DNA of 64,000 nt from Sipunculus nudus. Its lineage: Eukaryota > Annelida > Sipuncula > Golfingiida > Sipunculidae. The notes under the pieces were generated by a model, which was not told the DNA's origin, did no database searches, and saw only the letters and a program-made list of their open reading frames with translations. The translations under genes and the position numbers were made by a program. The stretch is from positions 68,570,300-68,634,299 of the forward strand of contig CM049314.1 of NCBI GenBank assembly GCA_026874595.1, read 5' to 3'. Shown here piece after piece: positions 35,138 through 48,200 of this stretch (within the stretch, counting starts at the first letter, position 1; the number at the start of each line of letters is the position of its first letter).

Positions 35138-38100
35138 ATATGAATCTTGTTGGCGCGATAACCCAAAAAATATTTCACGGAACTTTACCAAACTTGGTAT
35201 ATGTATAGATATGGGTAAGAGGACGACGCCTATTTTAAATGAGGTCATGACCTTTACTAGGAGAGTGTCCTTGACCTTGAATAGGTCCAATTTTGGGGAA
35301 AATCACACAAATTCTTTAATATCTCAAGAAATCTTGCATGGATTTATCCCAAAATCAAGTTGATGGAAGATCATGGATAGGGTTGTCATGTTCCACAAAC
35401 TGGTGGCGCCACCTATTATTCTTTACTTGTTTTTGTGCCGTTTAATACCCCCTAAATTGCCACCTTACAGCACTGTGAGCATTATAAGTCAAAAACTAAT
35501 GGACAGATTTCTTTTATATTATGCATATACATAGGTATGGGTTATGGGATGATGCTTATTTAAATTGGGGTCATGACCTTTCCTATGATAGTGGCCTTGA
35601 CCTTGAATATTGCCATATATGGTGAAAATCAAACACCTCTTATGATATCTCCAGTGTTGATAGCCATATGGAATTCAAACATGACTTATGTATGGCCCAC
35701 CACTAAAGTAAGAACCCTATAGGTTCTAGGGTCATGAGGTCAAAGGTCAAGGTCACTGGACTGGCATTTTAAAAGATACTGTGGATGCATTTTAAGCCAA
35801 ACTTTCATCCCAGGTCTTCCATCTTGAATATATAGCTCACTTGCCAATAATGGATGATCCATATAAATTTTGGGGTCACAAGGTCAAAGGTCAAGGCCAC
35901 AGGAGCTATCTGTCCAAAAATTAGTTTCTGGATGATAATTCCTGCTTTTATTGATGTAATGATTTCAAAATTGACTTATATATGTCCCATTGAAAAAGCA
36001 AGACCCAAATTGATTTTGAGGTCAAAGGTCAAGGTCACAGGAAACCTCTTTAAAAAGATGTGGATGCATTTTCAGCCAAACATTTCATCTCAGACCTTTC
36101 ATCTTGCACATATAAGTCATCTGCCAATAGAGGAAGACCCCTATCAATTTTGAGGTCACAAGGTCAAAGGTGAAGGTCACAGGAGCCATCTGTCCAAAAA
36201 TTAGTTTCTGGATGATAATTCCATCTTTTATTGATGTATGGATTTCAAACTATACTTGTATTTGACCCATTGGAAATGCAAAACCGGAATTGAATTTTGG
36301 GTCATGAGGTCAAAGGTCAAGGTCACAGGACACATCTTTAAAAAGATTGTGGATGCATTTTCAGCCATACAATTCATCTCAGATCTTTCATTTTGCACAT
36401 ATAGTTCACCTGCCAAGAGTGGAAGACCCCTATCAATTTTGAGGTCACAAGGTCAAAGGTGAAGGTCACAGGAGCCATATGTCCAAAAATTAGTTTCTGG
36501 ATGATAATTCCTGCTTTTGTTGATGTATGGATTTCAAACTTGACTTATATATGTCCCATTGGAAAAGCAAGACCCAAATTGATTTTGGGGTCATGAGGTC
36601 AAAGGTCAAGGTCACAGGACACATCTTTAAAAAGATGTGGATGCATTTTCAGCCAAACATTTCATCTCAGATCTTTCATCTTGCACATATAGTTCACCTG
36701 CCAAGAGAGGAAGAACCCTATCAATTTTGAGGTCACAAGGTCAAAGGTGAAGGTCATAGGAGCCATCTGTCCAAAAATTAGTTTCTGGATGATAATTCCT
36801 TCTTTTATTGATGTTTGGATTTCAAACTTGACTTGTATTTGACCCATTGGAAAAGCAAGACTGGAATTGAATTTGGGGTCATGAGGTCAAAGGTCAAGGT
36901 CACAGGAAACCTCTATAAAAAGAATGTGGATGCATTTTCAGCCAAACAATTCATCTCAGATCTTTCATCTTGCACATATAGTTCACCTGCCAAGAGTGGA
37001 AGACCCCTATTAATTTTGAGGTCACAAGGTCAAAGGTGAAGGTCACAGGAGCCATATGTCCAAAAATTAGTTTCTGGATGATAATTCCTGCTTTTATTGA
37101 TGTATGGATTTCAAACTTGACTTATATATGTCCCATTGGAAAAGCAAGACCCAAATTGATTTTGGGGTCATGAGGTCAAAGGTCAAGGTCACATCTTTAA
37201 AAAGATGTGGATGCATTTTCAGCCAAACATTTCATCTCAGGTCTTTCATCTTGCACATATAGTTCACCTGCCAAGAGAGGAAGAACCCTATCAGTTTTGA
37301 GGTCACAAGGTCAAAGGTGAAGGTCACAGGAGCCATCTGTCCAAAAATTAGTTTCTGGATGATAATTCCATCTTTTACTGATGTATGGATTTCAAACTTT
37401 GCTTTGTTATTGACCCATTAGAAAAGCAAGACCCAAATTGATTTTGGGGTCATGAGGTCAAAGGTCAAGGTCACAGGAAACCTCTTTAAAAAGATTGTGG
37501 ATGCATTTTCAGCCAAACAATTCATCTCAGATCTTTCCTCTTGCACATATAGTTCACCTGCCAAGAGTGGAAGATCTGTATCAATTTTGAGGTCACAAGG
37601 TCAAAGATGAAGGTCACAGGAGCCATATGTCCAAAAATTAGTTTCTGGATGATAATTCCTGCTTTTATTGATGTATGGATTTCAAACTTGACTTGTATAT
37701 GTCCCATTGGAAAAGTAAGACCAAAATTGATTTTGGGGTCATGAGGTCAAAGGTCAAGGTCACAGGACACATCTTTAAAAAGATGTGGATGCATTTTCAG
37801 CCAAACATTTCATCTCATATCTTTCATCTTGCACATATAGTTCTCCTGCCAAGAGAGGAAGAACACTATCAATTTTGAGGTCACAAGGTCAAAGGTGAAG
37901 GTCACAGGAGCCATCTGTCCAAAAATAAGTTTCTGGATGATAATTCCTGCTTTATTGATGTATAGATTTCAAACTTGACTTGCATATGTCCCATTGGAAA
38001 AGCAAGACCAAAATTGATTTTGGGGTTATGAGATCAAAGGTCAAGGTCACAGGACACATCTTTAAAAAGATCAAGGTCACAGGACCAACATCTTCAACAA

Positions 38101-38245
38101 GATTGTGGATCGTTAGATGGAATAAACAATAAATGTGCCAAGTGTCAGTATATGCTGCTAAAAATGGGGGTCTGTTCTTGTAGGAGGGGGGCCTACTATG
38201 TCTGGGGATACTCTGGCACCTGCGGTGCCAAGAAATGTCTAGTTA
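35059..38245 (+). mobile_element. TTAA-flanked nested insertion with eight about 287-bp tandem units
   Basis: TTAA sits at both junctions (35055-35058 and 38246-38249). The inverted paralogue at about 52530 has a single TTAA, which gives the empty site. TTAA duplication is typical of piggyBac-type insertion. Near both ends is a TATCCCCAGACA(A/T)AG box in opposite orientation. The head carries a (CCG)n run (35107-35137). From about 35780 to 38090 a unit of about 287 bp repeats eight times, marked by TTAGTTTCTGGATGATAATTCC near 35921, 36208, 36490, 36777, 37065, 37349, 37636 and 37926. Each unit holds two AGGTCA-type clusters. No transposase frame. Confidence 0.65.
35107..35137. repeat. (CCG)n microsatellite
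   Basis: About ten CCG units near the left end of the TTAA-flanked insertion. Reading frames over it give an Ala run with no support as a gene. Confidence 0.9.
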
Positions 38246-39235
38246 AAAATTTATAAACCTGTAAATAAAAAAATGATTCAGATAAAAACTTCTTAATGGA
38301 AAAAGTGGATCTGCTTAAAAAATAGAATTATATATAAACTTAAATGCATTATTCTCTTGAAAGTGAAATAAAGGTATTAGTCCAATCTGTCCACTTGCCT
38401 GTCCATCTGTAAATTTTCGTATGCAACACAGTATCTCAAAATTTTACTGTTTTTCTTCATGACAGTCTTGTCAGAGTATTAGTTTGCAATCATATATTTA
38501 GAACTTTACTATAACCAAGTAGGAGGGCCCCTTTCCTCTTAGCTTTTCATATTCTTATATAAATGAAAAACATTACAATAGAATATTTCTACATCCACCT
38601 TCGTGCTGCCCTCACTTTTCCCTTCTCCAAACCCCATCCCAAAGTCAGCCTCAGTAAGCAAGAACAAGATGAATCAGATATATTCATACTTTAATATTTT
38701 GTTTAACTATTCGTCCATAGGTACCTATGTACATGCCAGAAATTATGTCAATATTGTGTAATATGTAGACATAGTGGGCATCACAATAATGTACCTTGTC
38801 AAGACTAAAGAGATATTGTGTCATACAGTCACATATTCATAAATCACTTCATCAGCATAGTTAATCATAACATCATATCTGTCAACTTGAATGCTTGCAG
38901 ACTACCATACACTTTAGATCCTTCAATAAATAGCCTTATCATCATTCTACTACTGCTTATTACTGCTGTCATTACATTCATATTTGCTCAAATATATCAC
39001 AATTTTCAACCCCTCCTAAATAAATAAAAAATAAACCACTTTATTTGACTCTATTAATCCATCAGTCAGGTAATTTCATTTATCATTTACTCACATATTA
39101 CATTACATTCCTTTATAATAGCCCAACATGTACATGATATAAGCTTTATCGACTCGATATAGTATCACAGTGAAGAAACATTTATAGTCCAATCACGATC
39201 AGCTGAGCGCCGTGACCCATGGGTCCCTTGTTAAA

Positions 39236-39412
39236 GTTTACACATTTTTTTCTCTATTTTTAGATATATAAATACAGACTAAATCTTGGTCTGTTGGTTT
39301 ATCTGTTTGATGCTTCAGTTGAATGGGTATATACTACCATACTGATGATAAAATTTCCTTTTGCGAATCTCTTCCCAGTCAGCTGAGCGTCATGACCCAT
39401 GGGTCACTTGTT
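39236..39412 (+). repeat. 3' end fragment of the GTCCGTCC-headed repeat family
   Basis: Matches 51236-51404 in order: TTTTTTTCTC, TTTAGATATAT, GTTTGATGCTTCAGTTGAA, AAATTTCCTTTTGC, CCAGTCAGCTGAGCGTCATG and the ATGGGTCACTTGTTA end. It lies directly after repeat A, so A may have inserted into an older member of this family. Confidence 0.6.
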
Positions 39413-41136
39413 ATAAGAGTTATAGACTTAATTAAGCTGGGTATTTATGCAATTAGCTTATCATAACATAATTTTATCTTTAAAATATGAGATATTGAGT
39501 TACTGAGAGGTATTCTCCCTTTTATAGACACAGATCACACAGAGGTTAGAAATCCCACCCAAGTGCATACATGGGGTGGTGACTATAAAATGTACTGTCA
39601 GATATATCTAACATTTTATAGTCACCCTTGGTGGCTAGGCTGTATTCTGTACTGAAACAAGGTCGATATGAATAATTTACCTGTATGCTTCAGACAAGAT
39701 TTTGTTTTAGAATATTGAACCTTAAACGAGGTGTAAGCAAAGCGGTAGCAACCCATTTTGGGGATTTCAGGGTAAATGGCTATTTTTACCAGGTCGTTAT
39801 CGTCATTTTGACAGAAACATTGATGTAATATTTTCCCCATTTTTGTAGCTAAATTTTATGTAGCAGATTTTATGGGAACGGCCATCGGTTGTTCTGCAAT
39901 TTTATGTGCCTTTGGGCATATAACTCTACTTTGTTGAACTGTATTTGTAGCTCAACCTAAAATATCACCAAGATTCCTCGGGCTTGAGTTCATGGGGCGG
40001 TTCGAAAAGAATATTCTAAATCTTTATCTGGGAGAGGTTGTCCAACAGAATAAAAGGTATGTAACAACATCCTTTAATTTGTTTTCAGAGTTTAAGTTTA
40101 TCAGATATATTTCAGGGCTTGCTTCATGGATTGTTCAGAAAATTGGTGTATCATTTTGTAATGTTTTATCTATTGTACAATGTCTGTTTCGCCAATATGA
40201 AATAATTTTTCAAGAGAATTATGATTTTGCTTAAGTTCAAGATTGCAGGGAAATTTAACGTGTCAGCCTTGAAAGCGTTATTCTTTTATTTATGGAGCCA
40301 CCAGTATAGCATATCACTAGATATACGGGACATATATGACACTGTTAAATAAGGAAGTTGCCGGAATTTCCAGCTTTTAAATATTGCTTTAACCTTTTTT
40401 TGACGGCGTTAAACCCCGTCAAGGAATGCCACACGTTCACCTTGTCATCCGAGAATACATTTCATATGAAAAAACAAAGGAAACGGCTGACCATTAAACA
40501 CAAATATTAAGGTTGTACAAGATCAACAGTTAGATTAGTTATTTTGTTTTATTGATCATTTGATGTTCTGGTAAAATCCGTTATAACATTCTATGTTGCC
40601 CTGGAACCGTCGGAGTAATGCTAAACTGAATATACATTTGTTAATTCTTAGAATTACTCGTTCGAGAACTTATCTGCAAATGGTTCAAGATAAAATCTAC
40701 ACTCATTCACTTCACCTACACGCCCTTGTGACTCGCGCTTTTTTCCTCCACGTGTTTTTCAAAATATTTCAACATGTGGTTTTTGATGTGGCGTCATTTC
40801 ATTCATGGAAAACAACTGTACCTTCACAAAGTCATCTCTATGCACATGATATTGGAAATAAGCATGTTTTTTTCTAAAAACATTTTAATGAACGCAGCGA
40901 ATATGCTTATGTTAATTTCTGCATGTGTCTGTTTTTAGGTTTACGGATAATGTAACTTTATATAGTATTTCTAACATTAACATGTAAATAGTTCTCGCAC
41001 AGGATACCATTTCTAGATGTTTTCCGTACATTTTACAGTTTGAACAATATTTTTGTTGATTTTTTACTGTAAAGATTTAATAGTCAGAAAGATTGATACT
41101 TGCCAAAATGTGTCACGAAATACTATTTCATTCCAG
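39413..41136. other. Upstream region of the CARD/ankyrin gene
   Basis: Should hold the promoter and a 5' UTR exon, because the first coding exon is preceded by a good acceptor. A segment at about 39951-40059, between GTATTTGTAG and AAAAG|GTATGT, has splice-like borders and could be that 5' exon. Its phase does not allow a coding join. Confidence 0.3.
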
Positions 41137-41748
41137 GGAAAATGAATAATCCCGACGAGAAAAAACTAATTCAATGGTTAGAGCGCAGTGAGCCTGCATT
41201 ATGCTGGTCACTTGGCTTTACGCCATCTCTGCTAAGTGCATTGGTGGAACATGGGATTATTAAAGAGAAAGAAAGATCAATTTTAGAGGTATTTTTAATT
41301 ATACAACCTATAGAAATTCAACTGTAAACATTTTACTCTGTTTTGATGGATGGAAATTAAATTTCTTTAAAATGTAACAAAAATAAAAATAATATAAAAA
41401 TCTCTTTTAAAAATGCGCATACGTTATTTAACCTTGTGGATGTTATCAGGAAATGATGTGAAACTCCTGATATCTTTGAACTGAAAACCCTAGTAATTTG
41501 TTTATTTTATGTATCAATTATCAGCTTACTTCTTTGTCAGCTAAAGAATAACAGATATTTCCAGATGTCATGATAATGAATGTGATTGTTTTATATGTAG
41601 GAATACAAAGACAAGGAGAAAAAAGCCAGCATTTTCATTAACTCGATGCTAAGGAATAAGCTAAGAACCTTCGAACAATTCATACAGTGTCTTCAAGAAA
41701 GTTCTGTTGGAAAGCATAAAACGATAGCAAAATATATCAGGCGATTAG
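41137..41748 (+). CDS. Exons 1-2: N-terminal CARD
   Basis: Exon 1 (49 codons, ending phase 0) begins MNNPDEKKLIQWLERSEPAL and ends VEHGIIKEKERSILE; exon 2 (148 nt) carries the second half, FINSMLRNKLRTFEQFIQCL ... IAKYIRRLG. The six-helix spacing, the 'GII..KE...I' segment and the 'F..F...L' helix match the caspase recruitment domain of the death-fold family, which mediates homotypic protein binding. The paralogous exons at 60165-60863 have the same break point, a 148-nt second exon, and 'TFEQF.QCLQ' in common. The start codon was chosen because it is 5 bp inside an exon with a good acceptor and no earlier in-frame ATG can be spliced in. Confidence 0.7.
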
Positions 41749-43840
41749 GTAACCACATTCGATTTATTGTAATTGCGTATTGTTTACTTTAATATAATAT
41801 CGCCTCCTATATATCGTCATTACATAAACTATATTTACTTAATTTCTAATACGGTATATATTTTATGTGTCCAATGTAATTTGTGTTATCATGTTTTTTA
41901 GAAACACCAGAGATGAAAATTCTGCAAACGGTAATTTTAGGGTTATATTTTACCTGATTAAGTATTATGTTGGTATGTTTCTATCCCTAAAGTATATTTA
42001 AGACACTTAGACTTAAAATTCACTTTATGAAATCGATAACCCTAATTTTTATAGTAAGAAACGTTGGTTTTAAATAAAAACAAATAGAATGAAACATGAA
42101 GTGAAGGACGTCTTTTTTAAAACATAATATCAAAGATGACTTGTTAATTATACGTGTACTTTATTTATCAATAACATTAAAGCACTTAATCGATCCAGAT
42201 ATCTCGTTTCCTGAAAACTGGTGCCATTTTTTTTAAATGTTATATCAACAGACTTTGAAAGTACTTGAATCACCGGCACTGAAGTCTCTTGCCAAGGCTG
42301 GGCTTATTACGAAGCGAGAAAAGAAAATAATACAGGTACGGCACATGCAGGCAGAATAAAAAGTTTATCCATATAAAATGGTATGCTGTATATCTCAATT
42401 GTAGTAACATATATTAATAAGTGTTCATATGTCGCCTGTTCTGCAAAACGATCGTATAGTTTGGAAACCGATTTATACAGTTAATTTTTAAAACGGCAGC
42501 CTTGTCAGGTTGTTTTGACTACTAGCAAAGCTTTACAAGAACTAATGTTTATTGGCTTGTATGGTTATGTTCAAAATAAGGTAATTCTAATCTTATCTAC
42601 TTCTTTATCAATTTTGACAGAAGCTCAAGAATAATTTAACTAGAGGTAAAATTCCCCGGAAGGAGGAAGAGGCAATTTTGAACAAAATCATCATTGGCTT
42701 ACAAAACACTAAAGACGAGGATTTAAAAAAAATTGCGAGTCCGCTTCCTAAAACAGGTCAGGTTTTTATGTCTTAAAAGAAGAATTGACCTAACTATCAC
42801 AGCCCTCTTGCATCGCCCCTTTGACCTAGTTATGCAAAAGAACTTGAAAAGTGCTCATACAAAGACTTTTTTCATGGTTCCTTTGGTTACAAGAGCTGTG
42901 TATAAGGAAATAGTAACATCACAAAATGTCGGTCCGTCGCATATATTACCTCACATTGGAATTGCACTGGTTTTTTCTCAGTTCTCAGGTGATTAATATA
43001 TCGTCACCATTGTGAGTTTTTTTTTGTATTTTGTATTATTTGTCTAACACGTGCCCATGCAAGGTAAGGAAGTCGACGGGATAGCCCCTGCAACCTTTGG
43101 GCGAGAACATTTTTTATACTGTCGCCTTTGTATTAAATAATACCTGAAAATATGCTTTTGCTTTCCGTTTTGGAGAGTCGTCCAAATTATGAAAATTGTG
43201 CGCTTGTCAGGTGATTGACAACGGTAACATGATTGGTTCCTCACAATTATTTGCTCACGATTTTCATCTAATGAATATGCTATTCAGGTCCAGTTATATT
43301 CATGGTTAGGTCAGTTACCCACTTAAATGTTTACCCATGACCTGTTAGCATTCTCATTGATGACTTCCTAATTTTCATTACATAATATTCACATGAAAGG
43401 TTTTTCATCCTCGTAACGTAGACAAATATTTCTTAGCAACAATTCTGACAGTTTAAGCATATCAATACTTGTCCTATCTGCAGTTAATGAGGAACTCAAT
43501 CCCGTTGTATTTTTAAACCATGCAACTCCTTGAAATATTATTTAAATTAAGGTTATCTCGGCCAATAAACTTTAGAAGATCACTATATTTGCTTGCAGAT
43601 GGGCCCCCTCATGAAATTCCAATGGAGGTAGAGCTTTCTTATTTAAACCACTTTATAAAAATCGCTTCCTTTAATTTTACAACCACCAACAGGACCTCAC
43701 CAACCGAAGTCTGATATAAAGAGCAAAAAAAAAAAAAAAAAAAAAATTAGGATGGTGAAAAAAAGGGTCGTTATTTTGAGGTGGTCGCTGGTTGTAAGAC
43801 GAGGTTTTAGAACGAACATACGTAACTTTATGTTTCGCTA

Positions 43841-43904
<64 letters not shown>

Positions 43905-45200
43905 ATTACGAATAGCCATGCTGGTCATTGTATATAGATGGAAATAGTATACACAGAAAAGTTGGTTCATTGCCGGTGAGAATCGAACCCACAATCTTCC
44001 AATTTCTGGTGCGGCTGCTCATACATCTATATATTTAATATATGCCGCACACCATAAAAGGACATCAGTTCTCCCTATGTGTGTGTAAATATATATTATT
44101 TTAATAATGTGAACACGAATTAACTAAGTGATGACTGTATTAATGTTCTATTTATGCTTAATTCATTCCCTATCATGTTTTAGCTGGTAGTCAACATTGT
44201 GAAAAGTTGTAAACCTAAAGATGACGCAAATTTGGACTGGGGAAGTACCAATATGAAGGATTATCTCTGCTACATAATGGATCAATCAGGACGACTGGAT
44301 ATGTCAGGAGAGACTTTGACGGGTGTAAATGGATCCTTCGACTCCAGAGCACAGGAAGTCCTCTTTCGATTGCGACGAGCATTTCAAGGTTTAATGCCAA
44401 ATCATGTACGTCTCTCTGACAGAGGTATATCATTTGAATGGGTCTGTCTCTGCATTGACGACTGTGAGCGTCTGCGAATCGCAACAAAGACAAAAGCTCT
44501 TCTCAGTGCTTTGTCTCAATGTGTGACCTTGTGTTGGCCAGATATTGTTAAACTTCCCGACTTTTACAACTATGCAATAGAGGGCACCCTACATTGCGCA
44601 CATTTCGGTAAGTGCTACGAATGTTCCCATAAAATGATATAACTGAAACCATACAAACAGGCATCATGCTCTCGAATTATTAGGTGGTCAGTATATTTTG
44701 ATGCATTTACCTTGTATATTTAAATTTGAAATATGTTTTTATTATTCCTTCAGGGGGTCCGCTTGTCACCACGTTTCATTTCACAAAACCATACAAGGTG
44801 CGGCCTGTTTTACAGAATATATTTTAATACTCTTTATGAATGTTAAATTTCGTAACATATTTGAGTGATACGCTTTGACATTGAAACAGAGTTTAGAGTG
44901 ACATGTCTTATGGTGCAGATTTTACATTTAAAACACAAGAAAACATGATATAATGGCAGTACGAACAGGATCATTACTCGTATATGAATAGTGGCGATAA
45001 ATGTGTAGGTACAAAACAAACTGTTGTAGTTTAAATGTTATCTAAGTTCAAAGATATTTATTATCCTTAAATTAAATCGTAGCAATTATCTCATATAAGA
45101 AATCCTGAATTTTCATTCGCAAGATACAGGTTTATTGCATGAGGGCTTCATTAGATATCAACCATTGACCTATTTACTCACACGATTATTGTTACTCTTT

Positions 45201-45247
<47 letters not shown>

Positions 45248-48200
45248 GTGTTATAGCGGCGTTAGTGTGTAGTTGAAGCGAAGGTAAAGATAAAGAGTGA
45301 CGCCTTTTAGATTGACTAACTTGTTTATTAACACATGAGCTTTCGAAGCACACAGGCGTCTTCGTCAGATGGTAATCAAGAATTATATATATATATATAT
45401 GTGTGTGTGTGTATGTAATAGGATCCGAATGTTTGTTATCTGGATGGCACGGGTGGCATGTTGCGATCAGCGGAATGTGGAGCCACGGAGGCCATGGTCA
45501 GCTTTATGAATGGAGTGTCAATAGATTCACATTCTATGGTATGATCTATTGTGGCGTTTTCAAAATATTCTATTGAGTGTTAACTTGTGAAGATATATTT
45601 TCTCTACGTACACTATTATATCTACGTATACAATTCAAGGTGACATGACAAGACACACATAAGTACAGTATGAATGTAATGTTTAAAAAATTGGGAGTGA
45701 TTTATATTTCATTTGTCATATATAAACAAATCACCGAAAGTGATACCACAAAATTATAAACCAGAACATTTATTTCACATTATATCACTTATCCCCCAAA
45801 TAGAATGTCACTTAAGGTCTCAGTTGTTCGCTACTCGAAAATTACAGTAGATTTACTTTATATTTTGAATCTTGGGTCATACTGTAGTTGGCATTTTGTT
45901 CGTGAAAGTTTCTCATTCACGATATTCGCTAAGGGAAATCTATCCCGAAAATAAAACCGTCGTGAATACGACGCGACACCACAGATTAATTCATTCCATA
46001 ACCGCAATAGCATCTCAGGTTTATTGTGCCGATTGCGTCAATATAAGCATACGTTTTATTTTACCCGTGTTTCATAGATTGATAATCTAAATAACTTAAA
46101 TTATTCTGTATATCTCCCACTATTGCTGAAAGAATTTTCACTTGTTGGATGCACCCCTAGCTCCTCGTAAAGCCGTTAAGATTTTGCGTGCATATTAGGG
46201 AATTGGTAAAATAATTATCATGTACATTGTGCAAGTTACTTTTTGGTAAATTTAAAAAATTAAACCCTCGAAAAACTTTGAAGATTAAAAATCTCGAATA
46301 TTTTACCTCGCGAATATTAAGCCAGCCCGCAGAATGAGGTGTTTCTTTTGAAAAATCGAAAACATGCCCTCCATCCACTGTGCATGACTTTGCAGACTGG
46401 GGAAACCGCACTGATGCTCGCAGCCGCGAATGGTCACAAAGAAACTGTCAAAGTTATTGGAGTTAGGAGCTGATGTCAGTCGCACTGATCAAGTAAGTTT
46501 AACAATGTGAATTAAAACAGACCAGGAGATTGCTTTCTGCAAAAGTTAAGGAATCTCCCACGGTGAGATGTTTGCCAACTAAATGGTGCAAACTGCCTTA
46601 ATAAGTGGGATAATCTGACTCAGTCAGTAGGTCCAACATATGGTTGGGCAATAGGCATTGCTGAATCAGTACTTGATCAGTACGCCATGCGCACGGGCCC
46701 GTCGGTTGACATCAAAAGGAGAGTGATACGGTCGGATGGTCAAATCAGAAAATACGTCAATATCCTTGTCTTTGTTATGAAATGTTATGTCGGAGCCGGT
46801 ATCCAAGACTGTCGGTTTGTCAAGGCCAATTTCTATGGTCGGATTGCAAGGTTTTTGGATTGTTCAGGGTCAGAATGTCAAGTCGCGACTGTATGTAACA
46901 ATACATGCTCAGGCTCATTACCAATTCTTTTCTTATTGTATAATTAAATGTATTCATGGCACAATTTTCATTTGTTGCACAGAGCAATGTTTACAGGTTT
47001 GCCATGTTTTAAAACGCTAAATACTGGTCTCCACCTTCCTTTTTTTTAGCTCAGCTGACTTTCAGTCCTGCTGGGCTATAGCGATGGGTCTTTGTCCGGC
47101 GTTCTTCCGTCTCTCCGTCCGGCCGGCCGGCCGGCCGTCCGGCCGTCCGTCCGTCCGTTAGCAGGGCACAAATCGTAACCATAGGGGCTAGGGCCATGAA
47201 CCCTATGCAGTCTTAGAGGTTCTAAAAAAGATCTCCTTGCAAACCTGAAATTAGGTCACTGCGACCTATATTCTCGAAGTTATGGGGTTGGTTTGCATCC
47301 CCCAGAAATAATTCTTTTAGCCAAAATTTTCATCCCAAACCTTCCATCTTTCACATACAGCTCACCTACCAACAGGGGAAGAATCATAACTATTTTGAGG
47401 TAACAAGGTCAAAGGTCAAGGTCACAGAACCAACTTCTTTGAAAAGCCTCAGGATGCATTTTAAGCCAAACCTTTCATCCCAATTCTTTGATCTTTCACA
47501 TGTAGCTCACCTACTAAGTGGGAGAAGAATCCTATAAATGTTGAGGTCACAAGGTCAAAGGTCAGGGTCACAGGATCCATTTTTTTCAAAAAGGTTGTAT
47601 ACACATTTCAAGCTCGACCTTTCATTCCAAACCTTTCAGCACTGATATCGCTTCTCTGCCAACAGGGGAAAAGACCTGTTGATTTTGAAGTCAAAGGTCA
47701 AGTTCACAGCACCCTCTTCTTGCGTGGAGTCATTTTCAGCAAACTTTTCAATCTATACTTTCCATCTGTCATATATGGCTTACCTACCAATAGGAGAAGA
47801 AGCCTATTGATGTTGAGTTCAAAAGGTCAAAGGTCAAGGTCACAATATTGTTCTAAATGCTTGTGAACATATTTCAAGTGAAACTGTTCAACCCAAACAT
47901 TCAGTCTTTCACATATGCCACATCTATGCATCACTGAATTTGATTCAAACTTCATATTTATAGGTCTTTTTGCATGAAGAAATAACTAATTGATTTTGAG
48001 GTCAGTTGGTCAGGAGGTTAAAGGTTGCAGGTCTAAGTTATTCACTCATTGGTTGCCAAGTAATTACACCCGGCCAGATGTAAGTGGTTAGTAGTTACCC
48101 ATCATTTAGAAAGAATCAAGTTGATATGTGGGCAAAAGGCCAAGGTCATAGGTCAGGGATGTTCACAATAACTTATTTTGTAGACCATCTCTATTTTTCT

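Larger units (their letters stand above)
32866..39231 (+). mobile_element. Long repeat 'A', about 3.2 kb, split by a nested 3.2-kb insertion (inverted copy at 51551-54757)
   Basis: Starts ACTCAGATGACTTATAGTCATCTGAGC followed by a CCGTCCGTC run. It ends CAGCTGAGCGCCGTGACCC ATGGGTCCCTTGTT. The interior matches 51551-54757 in reverse over almost its whole length, for example the GCTGGTGCATAAACTAGATG, GTACAGACAC-type and CCCTCCTAAATAAATAAAAA blocks. No protein was recognised. A TTAA-flanked insertion (35059-38245) interrupts this copy but not the inverted one. Confidence 0.7.

Noticed and set aside
34980-35363. 127-residue frame with an Ala run
   Set aside because: It crosses the (CCG)n tract and the edge of a transposon insertion, with no domain.
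35854-37878. Several similar 60-100-residue frames sharing 'GVMRSKVKVTGH.FKK'
   Set aside because: They are translations of the 287-bp tandem repeat units; each is short and repeatedly stopped, so they are not genes.
35921-37950. Regularly spaced repeats as a CRISPR array
   Set aside because: The units are about 287-bp tandem repeats without unique spacers, in a eukaryotic transposon.
39992-40234. 80-residue frame upstream of the CARD gene
   Set aside because: The left part could be a 5' exon, but its donor phase does not fit the first coding exon, so it is not claimed as coding.
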